From Cryoendolithus antarcticus (lineage: Eukaryota > Ascomycota > Dothideomycetes > Cladosporiales > Cladosporiaceae): a stretch of DNA of 64,000 bases. Under the pieces are notes generated by a model that did not search any database, was not told the DNA's origin, and worked only from the letters and a program-made list of their open reading frames with translations. The stretch lies in the NCBI GenBank assembly GCA_002077065.1, contig NAJO01000037.1:1-64000 (forward strand), given 5' to 3'. The translations under genes and the position numbers were made by a program. This document shows positions 52,203-64,000 of this stretch, piece by piece (positions within the stretch are counted from its first letter, which is position 1; each line of letters starts with the position of its first letter).

Positions 52203-55200
52203 TGGCAGGGTCCCAAAATGACCACGCGATCAAGGCGGGAAGAGGAGATAGCTGTAGCCGGCGAGGGGTCCAGAAGAGATCGTGTCCTGTCACAATGGTT
52301 GTCAGCATGCGCGTAGCAAGACGAGGACGGGAGGTACATGTAGACAGACTGCTTTCGTGGAGAATGGGGATTTCGAGGAGAACTTCCCGGAATGCTCATA
52401 TAAGCCTGTCTGCTGGTTGTACTGCATCATGTCAGCAACAGGAACCCTAAAAGACAGTGGTCAAAGACGTCCTTGTTGGGAAGTCTTGCCTCTGCATCTT
52501 GCGAGCCTTTGTCCAGCGCTACTTAAACGTCAGGGGGATCCTTCGTTGATGCGCGGCCTGGCGTTGCTGCATTGCTAAGCATCGCCATTGCGTACTGGAG
52601 GCGTCGTGACCCTCCTATGTTCGCAAATGATCGCGAGTGTTGTGGAGAAAGTGTACATAAAAACGCGGTAGGAACAGTCCACTTAGCTTGGGCCACTCGT
52701 CAGGCTCTTCGTCAGGCTCTTGAGCTAGCTCGTGATAACATATGTCTGTGTGATAGTGCCGTAAAGCCTGAATGTCTTGTCTGGACATGTGCTGAAGAAA
52801 GTGAAGATCGCTCGCACATGCTGTACTAGCGAGAGAAGTCTGGTGAATCTCAGAAAGCTCTATGTCGGACGATCGTCCAAACTTCGATTTTCTCCGTTCC
52901 TTGCAAGATCAAGGTCGACGTTAGATCAAGCGCGTCGCTCATGTTCGTTCCTTCTACTTGTGCAGCGTGGAGCATGGTTTCTGACTACGTTTACCGTTCG
53001 CGACTCGTCTTTCAGCGGCACACCTTTCAAACCAATGCTCCGACTAGACTCACCTGAACTGCGATCAAGTCGCATTGTCGCCACAGACATCAGCGGAGTC
53101 TCCTTGACGACGACCTCGCCTACATGTCACTTACATCGAATTGCTGCCGGCTGCAGATAATCATGAGAACAGAAGGTTTCACAGTTCGTCGTCCGTGAAG
53201 TCCATCATGTGCGTTCATACATTCATCGTCGACGGCTGGCAGCCATTCGGCAGATGTAGTAGTGAGAGTTTGGACAGATCTCATTGCCCGCATACATACC
53301 TGCCGCCTCCTTGTACCGACGTCCACAGACATATGAGGCTAGAACCCCGAGCACCGGTACGCGCCCAGTCACCACCGCATGAGGCCCAGCAGTTCCCGGC
53401 CGATTCCAAGCGAGCATGTTTTGGACTGCTCGCAAGCCCACATCGGCACTTCTAGAGCTGCATTGATCGGGACAGCCACCACGACGTTCCGGACGCACGG
53501 TATGGATGCACGGGGCAGCTACGCAGACAATTCACGCATCGCCTTCCGGAAAGACAACAGGTTGGAAAGGAGGGATATTGATGACTTGCGTTGATCGATG
53601 GTGGCTGCACATCGCACTCTACGGCGGTATAGCCGTTGACAGAAGCCAATATATCGACTTGTAAAGTGACGTCTGCACCCACTATCGACGTCCCAAAACG
53701 TCTCGCATTCGGCAAGAATTGCTTCTACCCAAGAATTCTCAAAAGCTCTCCCTGACAGCGGCACACCCACTCGGCGCGTACCGAAGTCATCCTACCCACG
53801 CTCCAGGGTCGACCCGAGGAAAAAGATGGATTGACTTTCGGGCATTTGCTATTACAGTGGCGTTAGAACTCGCAAGGCCTCGCCACGTTCTGCTGTGCTG
53901 CCGCGGCGACGCTGACTGTGCTGCTGCAAAGCCGTTGGAAAGACACGTGAGGTAGATGGGTACGTCGCTGAATGCGACGAGTCGCAGGTGCGGGCGCGGA
54001 GGAGGCTGTAAGGGCTGGGGTATTGAAGCGGGGATCATCCCGATCGTGGAGTCGGGGGATCTCTGCGATGGGAGTGGTGGACTGGTGCGACACGCTCATA
54101 GGGGAGCCTTGGTCTTAGTGACGGCCATTCAAGCTCCGAGGGAAGGTCGCTCCGTCTTCTGCGATGTGGAGGCTTCGATAATTGTTCAATGCGGATAGAA
54201 GGGCACTGTGAGAGTCTCATCGAGTCCTTCGACATGCGCTCAACGAAATCCCCGATTCGTCAATCGCTACGCGCACGACAGCTCGGTACGGCACGTTGAC
54301 GCTTTTGCTCGGTGCGACCTACCGAGGGAGCTCTGACCAGGCGCGATAAGACACAGCGGCCTGGGATTTGGGAATGACATGGGAATGCTGGGCAATCAAG
54401 TGCTTGGGAAGGAATACGTTGCGACCGGGCCTTCGGAATCAGCGCGGCACGCACGAAACATCGCATTGTGGTGGGCGATGCTGTGCCTGTCAGATTGTGG
54501 AGATGAGAATATCAATAAAGGCACTGCAGATTGCAGACGTGTTGGGCAGCAATGCTAGTGCAAGTTGCGGCGGCGGTCGCGTTTCGCGGAGCAAGATGTG
54601 TGGAAAGGCTTCGAAGCGAGCCTGTGGTGGGACCGTTTGGGCGCTCGACGGGCACCGGGAAGGGGAGGGATGTGACGTGCTCCGAGCGCTGCTCGAGTGT
54701 GGAGCATCGACGAGCTCGCTTAGAGCGTAGTGATACTGTCTGCAGCTTTGGTGCGCGCTCATAGGAGTGTCCAGACGCAGCGATTTGCAAAGAACGGATG
54801 GATGGACGTTGCATTTGCTTGAACTTGTTCATGTTCAGCGACGCATCAAGCTAACTTAATGGTCAACTGCTGACCTCACGTTCCAACATCATGGAACTGG
54901 ATATTGCACTAGCGTAGAAGCTGACTAGCTCGCAATATTGGCTGGTAAGCTAAGAACGGGAGCTCGGTAAGGGCTCGTCCCACGCACTCCGAACTCTGGT
55001 GGCCAACTACCTCGACTTCGCCTCGTCTTGCAAACCTTTGTTGTGCCGACCACGACAGTATCGCCATTCGGATATTCCTTCGTGAGGGGAGTATTGGAGT
55101 GGCGGTCTTCTGGATCTCCCGACAGTACCAGGACAGTCCAGGAACGTTGCAGAGCTGCCTCCGTCCCGCGTGTGTGGTTTCGACCCAGGATCCGAATTGC

Positions 55201-55596
55201 GACGAAGCTCATCCCGTGGACAGGACACCGACTCACTTTTACAGCACGCGGTTTCAGCAGAGGTGTGTACGGCGGTGATATCACTGGCATTCAGCCTGCA
55301 GGTTGTGAGTCTTAGCCCTCGGAAACAACACCATCCCTTACCTCGCGTATTTCATGTGCGTTGCATCATTCCGATGTACCAGTCAAGTGGTACCTTCATC
55401 CCCAGACCAACACAATGGATTACCTACGCCTCGGTTTCGCAATTCCCCCTCGGCGGTCTCGATGATGTCTGCGTGTTTTGTCTCGACGCCACGCCGACTG
55501 TTCCCGATGAGGTGGTGCTAACAGTAACTTGCAGACTAACTCCGAAGACCGCGTTCGTACAAATCTTCAGTCTGCTCTGGAAACTGGATCGTAGCC
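52203..55596. other. 3.4-kb gene-free region upstream of veA
   Basis: The longest gene-free interval. The left end (to about 53000) is the diverged duplicate of the region upstream of F-box-like copy 1. The rest carries only short overlapping frames without family motifs. Long intergenic regions upstream of veA are common in filamentous fungi, so part of this may be regulatory. No tRNA or repeat recognised. Confidence 0.5.
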
Positions 55597-57523
55597 ATGG
55601 AGGATCCGGCTCACCAGAAGTGTGACATTCCTGTCGACAATGAGACGAGAAACTCCATGACCCGGATGACGCAGGACGGCCGCAAAATCAGATATGATTT
55701 GATTGTCCTACAGCAACCCGAGAAGGCGAGAGCATGTGGTGCTGGAGCCAAGTGTGAGTAGCTGCAAGTCGAACGAAGCGCCTGTTCAATACTGATCTGC
55801 TGTAGCTTCGGCCGATAGGCGACCAGTGGATCCGCCACCCATTGTGCAGTTGAAGATCTTCCAGATCAGGCATGATGAGGGCGAAGAAGACATCACGGCC
55901 AGCATGAATGCCAACTACTTCCTCTTCGCTACGCTGGAGAACGCCCGCCAGATTTCCAATGCCCGCGGCATGGCCGACAAAGGACCCACGGTATTGACGG
56001 GTACTCCGGTCGCTGGTATGGTCTATCTTGACCGTCCTAGCCCTGCTGGCTACTTCATCTTCCCAGACTTGTCCGTGAGGCATGATGGTCGCTTCCGCCT
56101 CAGCTTCAGTCTGTACGAAGAGGTCAAGCGTGTGGAAGATGGGGATGTCAAACCCGACGTTGCGCGGCCAGCGTCACCGAACGACTCCCACGTCACCCAC
56201 CGCCTTGAAGTCAGGTCTTGTCCATTAACGGTCTACACCGCGAAGACCTTCCCTGGTCTGAGCGAGAGCACTGCCCTCAGTCGCACCGTGGCTGAGCAAG
56301 GCTGCCGAGTCCGGATTCGCCGCGACATAAGGATGCGCAAGCAGAATACCAAGACAGAACCCAGTAATTGGGATGGTTATGCTGATGAAACTGCGGAAGC
56401 TCGCGCAAGGACTTCGCGTACTCCGGACGCCTATGGCTTTGCGCCAGTGCCCTATGGAGACCCGATATCACGCCGGAGGTCGGACAGTAACGCAAGTCAC
56501 CAGTCCATACCAGCTACTATCCCGCGGAAGCCGTCTCTGCAGGAGATGACCATGAGTCAGCAGCCACACTACGGAGGAACTGCACCACACACGCCCCAGA
56601 GCGGATTTGCACCTACACAGCCATGGGGTCCGTCTCCACCAATGCCACAACATTCGCAGCCTGCGTATATGCAGCATCAGCAGCAGCCAATGCAACCTCC
56701 ACCGCCTCAGTACCAGCCACACGCTTACAACGCTCAGCCTCCTGCCCAGGCTCCGATGTCTCAGCCTCCTAACTACTACGGATATCAAGCTCACCAGCAG
56801 GCGCAGCCGCAGCGACAATTCAGCACAAGTTCGTACGGGAGCAATGGCCACGCCCACAGGATGAGTAGTGACTGGTCTGCCGGGCCAGTTCACTCTAACT
56901 ACTCACGCTCGGGAAGCCTGCAGATCTCAGGACCGCACTCACACATGCAGCCACTGTACCAGGCCCAGACGTATCAGGAACAGCACCCAGTTCCTCAGCA
57001 CCTTCACAGCTACGGCTCCATGGATAGTCAGGCCTGGCGTCCGCCACCACCCGAGACTTTGCAGCCGCCCACACGAGCGACGGCGCCCACGCCTCCGCTG
57101 ACTGCCAAGGCATCCTTCTCCTCTATGAAAACGAACACCCTGCCTCCTCTCAGCGTCACCACGCTTCCCCGCCCCCACGCGCACAATCCCTCACCGTCGA
57201 CCCCGCTGTCGGCTATCAATCAAAACTCGATACCGCTATCGTCATTCGCGTACCACACTCCGCGTTCCTCGGAGTCGCACAACAAGCGCTCGTACAGCTC
57301 GACCTTCTCGACCGTAGCGTACGATCAACCGCAGAAGGGTGGCGCGCGACCCAGCACCGAGGGCTTCGGTGAGGATATGCTCATTCCTGCTGGCGAGGAG
57401 GATGATCGGGAGGGCACCACCATCGCCGACCTGGGAAACGGTGAGTCGGCTACTAAGAGTGGGTTTGGCTACGAGAACATGTATAAGCGGGCCGATGGGA
57501 CATACCACTCTCTGCGACCATGA
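55597..57523 (+). CDS. veA: Velvet complex subunit VeA
   Basis: Exons 55597-55753 and 55806-57523, 624 residues, 52-nt intron with GTGAGT donor. The splice rebuilds ARACGAGAKSSADRRPVDPP, the signature junction of the velvet domain; GRKIRYDLIVLQQPEKARAC precedes it and FLFATLENARQISNARGMAD, GMVYLDRPSPAGYFIFPDLS and GRFRLSFSLYEEV follow. The rest is long, disordered and rich in Gln, Pro, Tyr and Ser, like other VeA proteins, with a basic stretch just after the velvet domain (RRDIRMRKQ) that may act in nuclear import. VeA couples light response to sexual/asexual development and secondary metabolism, acting with VelB and LaeA. It is preceded by 3.4 kb without genes. Confidence 0.95.
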
Positions 57524-58253
57524 TGCGTATGTTCCTTGAACGGCATTTACGCGAAAGAGAACGTGTGAAGGGCTTCGGTGGCGCAGAGGGTAGCGTCGCG
57601 TGCAGTACACAATGGGGATGCGAGGAGTTGGGGTCGAGTGCGTTTCATTCTACTAGGAAGGCGGCGTTTATCAATGGGGATCTTGGGCTTGGCGTGATGA
57701 CACAGACTCACGAGGAAACGATATGTTACAGCTTCGCTGGCGTGCATGAGCGTGAGTGTCTCTGCGGGAGACTTGGGATTGGAGACCGGCGGCTAGGGCT
57801 TTCGGTACTTCTTATGTAATTGGCGATCAATCAGGGGAGAGGGGTGGAGGATTTCTTTGGTGGCAAAGCTGTGGTTGGAGTAGAATTGCAATGCCAGTGT
57901 TGCGCGACCTATGGATAAATCCCAGTGTGGACAATGCCGTGACAGGAACGTAATTTCAATCATCCTCAGTGCTCTCCTGTTCTAGGTCAGGGGACGAAAA
58001 TGTGGTCTCTGCGCCAACGGACGCATTCACTATGGCCAAGTCCAATCACAAGCTGTCTTCGGAGTCATTCATGCTACACTCTCCCCATGCTCCAATCCCC
58101 TCTCCCCGTGTTGCAGCTGCAGCGACTCACTGTTGCAGCTGTGTTAGTAGTAGCCTAAGCCAGTACAGAGTGATGCAGAAGAGCTGCGCGTACTGTCAAA
58201 GCCCGTCGTTCTAGGCGCAACGCTGCTCGCCGTGTCGATCACGCCCATGTTGC
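57524..58253. other. Intergenic, no gene supported
   Basis: 730 bases between the veA stop and the convergent F-box-like copy 3 stop. No motif-bearing frame; presumably 3' untranslated regions and terminators. Confidence 0.5.
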
Positions 58254-58896
58254 CTAACAAGGTCCTCTGAGATCGCACTTCGCTTCGCCAAGGGGTCCAC
58301 GGTCACAGCGACGCAATGTCGAGATCATAAGATCGCACGTACCACCCTCTGCTGCCGTGCCCTGGAGCCCGCGAAGCACATGGTGGAGGAACATGTGCGG
58401 CTCTTCTCCCATCGCTTCCCACTTTGGACGGTACGTGAAGCTCACCTCACGATCGCTGATGAAGCGTACCCACTTGGTGAAGCTGCGAGTGTTGAGCTCT
58501 GAGCCATCGAGGTGTAGGTTGAACACCATGGACGGGAGGGTAGCAGCTTCGCTCTCGCTGATCTGCTTGAGCGTCTTGATAGCCCTTCCGAAAGTCAGGT
58601 TCTGCACTTCGACTTGTACGAGATCACTACTGTTGAAGAAGTCATGCTTGCGGTGCTTCAGAAATTCGTGTCGAATGGTGGAGCATATCGAGAGTAATGG
58701 CGTGGTCACAAGAAAGAGCGGACCTTTGGTAGGTACAATTATGTCGTGCAGTGGGCAGAAGTCGTAGATGATGCAGCGCACCTCAGTGGGGATGTCGAGA
58801 AAGGGACACTATGAGCACGACAATGAGCTGTGAGCCACTGGATTGGCAAAGATGTTGTCATCAAACCTCAGAGAGCCCATTGACGATGCTCATCAT
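58254..58896 (-). CDS. F-box-like / 2EXR-type fungal protein (third member)
   Basis: Two exons, 58896-58867 and 58808-58254, 194 residues. The 58-nt intron joins MMSIVNGLSE to CPFLDIPTEVRCIIYDFC, giving the F-box-like motif IPTEVRxxIY; the following FLVTTPLLSICSTIRHEF is the family's second conserved helix. It is more diverged from copies 1 and 2 than they are from each other: the CRGD and RRVDL segments are not recognisable. C-terminal half is unremarkable. No neighbour suggests its target. Confidence 0.72.
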
Positions 58897-59530
58897 CTCC
58901 CCTCAATGACAGTGCGAGAGAGCTTGTACCATAGCGTTTCTGCAACAGCTGAAGTAGACTTGTATTGCCGGCGACAAGGCGTCTTGCTCCTTGCTCTCAG
59001 TCATGCTAGTAGAGGTATGACTGAAAAGACCTGTTCGTAGAGTCTTTGTGCATGGCCAGCAGATTCGCTCCAGTCCAAGATAGAAAGAAGTGTGCCTGAT
59101 GTCACGAGCTAGTGTAGGTCAACAGATAGCAGCGCCAAGATTACCATGTTCCTTGACTTACCATATCCCCTAGCCTCCGTCGTGCCTTCCTCTTCGAGAT
59201 ACTTTGAAGAATGATATTCTTCTCGCGACGCCTGATGGTACCTTGCATAAGTCCATGAGGGTTCCACACTGATCCCAACCACCACGTTTGCTCGCGTCGC
59301 TTGATAGCTGCCGCCAGCGGGGTTCAATTTGCCTGATGGCAGTATTTTCTGCCCCTCATCTGACCTCCGATGTCCAACCGGGCGGCATATGGACGGTACA
59401 TGTGCACGTTGGTAGGTATGAGGAGTCCGTCGTTCTTCTCAGAAATCATTTCACTTTACTGTCCTACTCCACCTGCAACAATCATCTCATTCTCGCCATT
59501 TCCGCGATATCACAGTCGCTGCAAGCAATA
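58897..59530. promoter_or_regulatory. Divergent region F-box-like / MetE-like
   Basis: 634 bases between divergent genes; both promoters should lie here. No specific element recognised. Confidence 0.45.
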
Positions 59531-60821
59531 ATGTCATCCCCTCGCAATCCTCCGTTTCGCGCAGAGCACATCGGCTCCCTTCTTCGGCCCAAAGAGCTTG
59601 TCGAGAAGCGGTATGCCGTAGCTGCTGGCAAGGCATCCAAAGATGATCTGAAACCGTTGGAGGAAGCCTCGATCAAGTCTATCGTCGAGCTCCAGCAGAA
59701 ATGTGGCTTTCACGCCGTCACAAACGGCGAGCACTCCCGGCATCAGTTCTGGGGCACGTTCTTTGAGACACTCACTGGCATGGAGGAGATTCACCTCCGG
59801 GAGGGCGGGTATGATCAGAGCATATTCAGAGCGTACGCGCCGGATGTGAAGAGCTTCATGCACGAGAAGACGATACCCAACCAGGTCACGCTGGCGACTG
59901 GGAAGATTAAGCATACCGGAACAAGCAGTTTCTTGCCAGAGTTCGAGTACCTGAAGACGCTGGTGCCAAAGAGCGAGTGGAAGAACATCAAATTGACTCT
60001 GACGAGTCCGAGTTGGTATCGTACGTGACCGTCCTCCACCAGACGACGCTACCACAACCAGTCAGTCTAGATTTTACAGCTAATGAAAGCTCTCAGACTT
60101 TCGCTACGGCCCCAACAAAGCCTACCTGCCTGGTGTCTACAACTCAGATGCCGAATACTTCGCCGACGTAGCTGCCGCTTACCAAGAGGAACTCTCCATC
60201 CTCTATGATGCTGGTCTCCGGAATGGCCAGATCGACGACCCGAATCTTGCCTACTTCTGCAGCGACGAAATGCTCAAGGGCTGGAAAGCGGACAAGGAGA
60301 ACTTCCAAACCGCTGATGAGCAGTTCGCGGCTTACCTAAACTTCTACAACGACTGCATCAAGCGACCCTCGGACTTCCATATGGGCATTCACTTGTGCCG
60401 AGGGAACTACGTGGGAAGCAGACACTTCAGCGAGGGCGCGTACGACCGCATCGCGGCGAAGATGTTCAATGATCTGAATGTCTCGACTTACTACCTCGAA
60501 TATGACACACCCCGAGCAGGCGGTTTCGAGCCTCTCAAGTCGCTACCGAAGAACAAGAACGTCGTTCTCGGTGTTGTCACATCGAAGTTCCCAAAGCTAG
60601 AGGACCAGAAGGAAATGGTCGAGCGTGTCTACAAAGCAGCGGACTTTGTCAGCGAAGGACAGGGCATCAGCAGGGAGGAGGCGCTGAAGCAGCTGAGTGT
60701 CAGTCCGCAGTGTGGCTTTGCTAGCCATGCTGAGGGCAACGAGCTGGGGGATAAGGACATGGAGAAGAAGCTACAACTGGTGAGAGCGATCGCCGAGGAG
60801 GTGTGGCCGGGTGAGGCTTAA
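59531..60821 (+). CDS. MetE-like (cobalamin-independent methionine synthase C-terminal family) protein
   Basis: Exons 59531-60020 and 60097-60821, 404 residues, intron 76 nt. Resembles single-domain members of the UROD/MetE-like superfamily (YxjG-type): FRAEHIGSLLRP at the start, VTNGEHSRHQFWGTFF, and in the second exon FHMGIHLCRGNYVG, with His and Cys as likely zinc ligands, YYLEYDTPRAGGFEPL, and LSVSPQCGFAS with the second Cys. The splice (TAT C / AC TTT) restores WYHFRYGP. Full-length MetE transfers a methyl group from folate to homocysteine; these shorter proteins use other methyl donors or are of unknown substrate. The ATG at 59531 directly precedes the conserved start; the open frame further upstream has no similarity. 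Confidence 0.87.
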
Positions 60822-61153
60822 TGATGGTGAAGAACGGGTGCCGGTGGTCTTCAACAAGGGCGTACCGTCAGGCGGACTCAACTAAAAGCAATTTGCAGGC
60901 GAACTATTCAACATGTATAGGCGTAGATACCCAAAAGTGAGCATTATGGCCTGGATCTGCAGTGTCTACCTTTCTGCAGTATTCCTGTACAGCTGTACAT
61001 TACTATGCTCAGTTCTATATCTCTACATATGAAATGCCGCTCTTCCATGGGCGGCGATACCCTTAGGCACTTTGTGTAATTAGTAAAAAGATCAATATCG
61101 TGGGTATCGTAAGAAGCGACATGAGAAAGTGTGCTAAGCGCCTGGCGACCACC
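60822..61153. other. Convergent 3' intergenic region
   Basis: 332 bases between the stops of the MetE-like and serine-rich genes. AT-rich with TACATTAC and TATATCTC words, presumably 3' untranslated and polyadenylation sequences. Confidence 0.45.
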
Positions 61154-63836
61154 TCATCGCCGCGTCGCGACAATGGCTAGAGCAATCTGGAGTAGGGTCA
61201 GTCAACGGTTTCGACGCTCTTCGACGAGGAATTGTACTCACTATAGCGGCAATGACGCCAACCCCGACCACAGCCATGATCCTGTTGAGCGTTCTCCACC
61301 ATCTGGCCTTCATCCACAGCCTTTCCTCAGTCCACCTTCGACTTGCTTCACCAGCAGTATGCCGCCTGAGCGCACCTTCCATCTCGTCCACTTCGCTCTC
61401 CACAGTCACAGAGCTACGCATCGCTTTCTCTTGATCACGAGCCGGTCGCTCGGGCAGAGGTAAAATCGCCCCGAGCATCCAGGCGAAGGGACAGATGAAG
61501 CCGATTGCGAAAAGCAAGATTTGGCGATTGCCGCGAGAATGGATGAGAGTGTCGAGTGACTCAACGAAGCTTGGAGCACGCCAAGTCGATAGACGATTGC
61601 CTGTTCTGCGATTCGGTTGTAGATGTGGCGAGGCTTCAAGCGAAAATTCGGACAGGCGATCCTTGGTCATGGGACGAGGGAACGTCATATCATCCCAGTG
61701 CCTCTGCTTCGAGTACTTTCGTGGCAGAGGTGGCATAGGTGGTGCATCTGGATCCTGTAGGGTTCCCCACTTAGGCTGTCCAGAGGGCAACATCTCATCT
61801 CCAGCATGTTGACCCTCTTCGAAGATCGCAAGACTGTCTGGGCGTATCGAGTCACCCGCTGATGGCCGGGAAGCTTTGCTTTTGCGGAGCTTATTCTTCG
61901 ATGAGCCTTCGGACTTGGCACGCGTGCGTGTTCGGGGTCTGAAGATCGAAGGTAGGAAGTGGCTGCTTGTTGGACTGGACTCCAGCTCACTGTAGCCAGT
62001 GCCTAGGCGAGATGTGATGCTCCGTTCTGTCCATTGACTCGCGTTCCTTGCGTGCGTGGCCAGATTGGCCTCCCTCGGACGAGGGGTGGGTGGTCCGCTC
62101 AAGGAGATCTTGCTTGCGCTCAGCAGCTGCGCGTTATGTACGTAGAAGTTCTTCGCCCACACTGGGAATATGCTGCTTCCATGACTCCATCGCTCGCTCT
62201 CGGTTGTGCTGATCCTGCTATTTTGCCGCGAGTGACTCCCAGATGGCGTACTATTACTGCGTTGCCGTATGGAGTATCCTGATCGCTTCTCCCGCAATGG
62301 TGGCCGCGTGAGCTCGCCGATCGTATCGACATTCTCGTCGCTCTCATTCGGCATAGGCGGCATGGGTGGGAGTGGTCCGTCATATCGTCTCGTCCCTTCC
62401 TGCTCGTCGGACGTTCGTCCCCGGAACAGCGGCTCAGGCTTCGCGCTCTCGGCACGGAACAGGCCCATGGTCATGTCTCCCATCTCCTCCTCACTCCCAG
62501 TATTGCGCCGCACCGGTGACTCCGATGAAGGCGACGTCAAAGGCGCGCTACCTCTACGATAGCTAGATAGAGGTATGCTGCTTGCATCATCGCCTGTCAA
62601 AACGCCACTGCCCAGAGAGAAGTGACTTAGCTGCCGCGAATTAGTGCGGTCACTTTCGCTTGCAATCGTGCTGAGGTGGCTTCGAAGCGGCTGCCGTGGC
62701 CACGGCAAAGGGTCGAAGTCATCGTACATCGAGTCTGGCTCTCGGCTAGAGAGCGAGCCTCGAATATGACGAAGCCGCTTCTTCGGGACTTGGAGCGGCG
62801 GGAGTGTGTCCGCTGATGAGGAGCGCTGATGCGACGCCCAAGATGCGTTAGTCGTGCCACTCCTACCAGTGTCTGGACGAAAATTGGATGGTGTCTCGTG
62901 ACGCGAGAGAATGGACTCGAACGAGGTCACACTTCGTATCACTTGAGTCCTTGTCAGTGGTCGAGAAGCATCTACGTAGACTACAACATTCGGGGAGGAT
63001 TGCTGCGCGGATGCAAGACTTGGCTGCGCGGTTGGTGTGCTGTTCGGCGACTCGCTTGGTGTCTGCGCAGGCGTAATGCGGCTGGCTCGTTGCGGTCTGA
63101 CGATGGCACTCGGCGAGTAAGTGCTAAGGTGTTGTTCTGGCGGAGAATAGACTTCAATGTTTGGCGACGAGGGATTCGGTGGAGTATGCGGCCTTGGTAA
63201 CTTTGACGGCGATGATTGCAACTCGTGGCGAAGGTGCCAATGAGGAGTACTTGGTGAGGATGACTGGACGGCACGGACGGTGCTGCGCTCTGGTGAGACC
63301 TCCTCTAGTGTCTCGAGTGCCTGATGTGGACCCTGCGGCGATGACCCCACGTCTTCGTCGACGAAAGACTCGCTTGGGTCGCGCTCGTACGGAGTCGGCG
63401 TGCCTCGCAGGGTAGTACCTTGACTGAAACGCTCTGCCCTACTGCTATCGCTCCCAGTGAATGAGGTATCGCCCACTTCGGTGCCTTGAAGCGTGGAAGA
63501 AGCGGAGAACTTCGAGCTTGTACTGCGACGATGCCATGCAGTCTTCGGCAGGACTTGCGTGTAGGTAGGTGGCGATAGCAGCACATTGGGTGGGAGGTCC
63601 AGCTTGCGAGCCGGATTAATGTTCGACTGTGCATCTGAAACGCGCGAATCTGCGGGAAAGCCTGGTTCTGAGGCGCTAGTGGGCTTCACATCCGCAGACA
63701 GGGATTCGAGAGACTGCTGCGCCTCACGAACATCTGCCGTGGGCAGCCTATCGCCTGATAACGCATTCCTGGCATTGTCGTTCTCGTCGGAGCTGACTTT
63801 GTGTATGGATGATGCTGGTGACGGACTGCCCTTCAC
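61154..63836 (-). CDS. Serine-rich fungal membrane protein, 5' end beyond window
   Basis: At least 875 residues: exons 61186-61154 and 63836-61242, with a 55-nt intron (GTGAGT, CTGAC branch, CCAG) that turns an odd RRRASKPLT tail into a normal membrane segment IALAIVATRR. Ser/Pro-rich and probably disordered up to about residue 760, with proline clusters (PPMPPMP, PPMPPLPR). Two hydrophobic segments near the end (QILLFAIGFICPFAWMLGAI and IMAVVGVGVIAAIIALAIVA) suggest tail anchoring. Known fungal relatives are called serine-rich protein and lack a described role. Upstream of 63836 the frame stays open (RSSKSKRTVRL...) until a stop near 63913 but offers no ATG; a CTGAC and AAAG near 63890 suggest an intron, so the first exon lies in or past the last 100 bases. 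Confidence 0.8.
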
Positions 63837-64000
63837 TAAACGGACCGTCCGCTTAGATTTGGAGCTTCGCTTACGTAACAGGCCTTTCGCAGCAGATAAG
63901 GGTAGGCGTCAGATCGCTCAAGGCATCGTACAGCCGTATCTCGAAGCTCCAGGTACGGTGCTTCCCAAGGCGTGCGCGCCTGCTCGGGCACTCGGTGGTG

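Noticed and set aside
59288..59530. Upstream extension of the MetE-like protein by 81 codons
   Set aside because: The family's conserved start begins right after the ATG at 59531, and the extension shows no similarity or targeting signal.

Overview
The window is the left end of a chromosome of a filamentous ascomycete (Pezizomycotina). It opens with an uninterrupted array of the fungal telomere repeat. The genes carry many short introns (about 40-90 nt, GT..AG, CTRAY-like branch sites) and include typical filamentous-fungal families: an AA9 polysaccharide monooxygenase, velvet protein VeA, a Zn2Cys6 regulator, BTB proteins, a VeA-sized intergenic region, and RIP-type mutation next to the telomere. 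A Dothideomycete is my best guess, but that is inference.

Layout. 1-126 is telomere. 127-1080 is AT-rich DNA almost lacking CpA and TpG, the mark of saturated repeat-induced point mutation (RIP). It grades into a MACPF-like gene (about 1031-2448) whose 5' half carries stop codons and whose 3' half is open. From 2.6 to 13.4 kb come a DUF2306 membrane protein, a Zn2Cys6 factor, a peroxisomal-type enoyl-CoA isomerase, PET100, a PuuE-type polysaccharide deacetylase/allantoinase, two BTB paralogues and an AA9 LPMO. From 15 to 31.6 kb there are mostly conserved housekeeping genes: CSE1 exportin, a giant protein pairing a GHKL ATPase domain with a C-terminal HExxH motif, SelO pseudokinase, a DCAF4-like WD40 protein, a small unknown protein, a mitochondrial GGQ release-factor-like protein and a small serine palmitoyltransferase subunit.

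32.7-46.4 kb is the most unusual part: three large paralogous genes (called A, B and C here) that I cannot assign to any known family. Each has a signal peptide, a shared N-terminal domain of about 60 residues with predicted glycosylation sites, a strongly divergent coiled-coil or proline-rich middle, an Ala/Gly-rich hydrophobic stretch near the C-terminus, and a conserved C-terminal module with four cysteines. A and B converge; B and C diverge.

From 46.6 to 64 kb: three F-box-like/2EXR-type proteins (two of them in a diverged segmental duplication), a four-exon DUF202 membrane protein, RNase H1, the developmental regulator VeA behind a 3.4-kb gene-free region, a MetE-like methyltransferase, and a long serine-rich membrane protein whose 5' end runs off the right edge. 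Exon boundaries were placed by eye from splice signals and reading-frame phase; spliced lengths were checked to be multiples of three. All family assignments are by recognition of motifs, not by database search.
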